Source: Firmicutes bacterium CAG:341 (GTDB taxonomy: Bacteria > Bacillota > Clostridia > Oscillospirales > Acutalibacteraceae). Taken from it: a stretch of 15,617 nt of DNA. Positions 15,571 to 15,617 of the stretch are shown in pieces. The translations under genes and the position numbers were made by a program. How positions within the stretch are numbered: position 1 is the first letter of the stretch; each line of letters begins with the position of its first letter. The stretch covers positions 1,186-16,802 of the forward strand of contig FR895333.1 of NCBI GenBank assembly GCA_000434995.1, read 5' to 3'. The notes below the pieces were generated by a model. The model worked only from the letters and a program-made list of their open reading frames with translations, was not told the origin of the DNA and ran no database searches.

Positions 15571-15609
15571 AAAAAATAAAGCAGACGATTTTACAACCGT
15601 CTGCTTTAT
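15571..15609 (-). terminator. Terminator of a - strand gene right of the window
   Basis: A 12-bp perfect stem (15576-15587 with 15598-15609; AAAGCAGACG/CGTCTGCTTT core, 10-nt loop) is followed on the - strand by a T-run (15576-15571). No T-run follows on the + strand. It therefore ends a - strand gene outside the window and insulates the operon promoter at 15534-15562, whose -35 box is only 9 nt beyond the T-run. Confidence 0.85.
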
Positions 15610-15617
15610 CAGTATCA

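Overview
The window reads as chromosomal DNA of a low-GC, Gram-positive Clostridia-type gut bacterium (Oscillospiraceae or Lachnospiraceae-like). This is inferred from strong AAGGAGG ribosome sites, a TTG start, A/T-rich codon use and protein families typical of that group; nothing here fixes the species. No rRNA, tRNA, CRISPR array or intact mobile element was seen.

Left part (1-6999, + strand): the end of a tightly packed cell-surface polysaccharide cluster. In order it holds the 3' end of a DUF6625-like glycosyltransferase, a hexapeptide-repeat O-acyltransferase, an acyltransferase-3 membrane protein, a Wzy-like polymerase, a Wzx-like flippase, a TagB/TagF-like CDP-glycerol (polyol-phosphate) transferase and a family 2 glycosyltransferase. 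Gaps are 15 nt or less and two junctions overlap, so this is one transcription unit with its promoter to the left of the window. The gene set suggests a Wzx/Wzy-made capsule or cell-wall polymer that is acylated and probably carries polyol-phosphate. The unit ends at a strong bidirectional terminator (7091-7133) facing the oppositely oriented right part.

Middle (7189-9441, - strand): an OmpR/PhoB response regulator and a two-TM histidine kinase, 3 nt apart, with a recognisable promoter that overlaps the end of the next gene. Upstream is a separately transcribed iron-type alcohol dehydrogenase (9494-10510) that resembles phosphonoacetaldehyde reductases.

Right part (10606-15453, - strand): a five-gene operon with a near-consensus promoter (TTGCCA-N17-TATAAT), a 16-bp dyad in the leader and a terminator at its end. 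Its order is SCP2-like protein A, class III PLP aminotransferase, transketolase N-terminal subunit, transketolase C-terminal subunit, SCP2-like protein B. The two outer proteins appear to be paralogues, each with two SCP2 (sterol-carrier-like) halves, and they bracket three soluble enzymes. I do not recognise this combination as a described pathway and it is the most interesting part of the window. One possibility, an inference only, is ketol transfer followed by transamination on a hydrophobic or carrier-held substrate. A further terminator at the right edge belongs to a gene outside the window.
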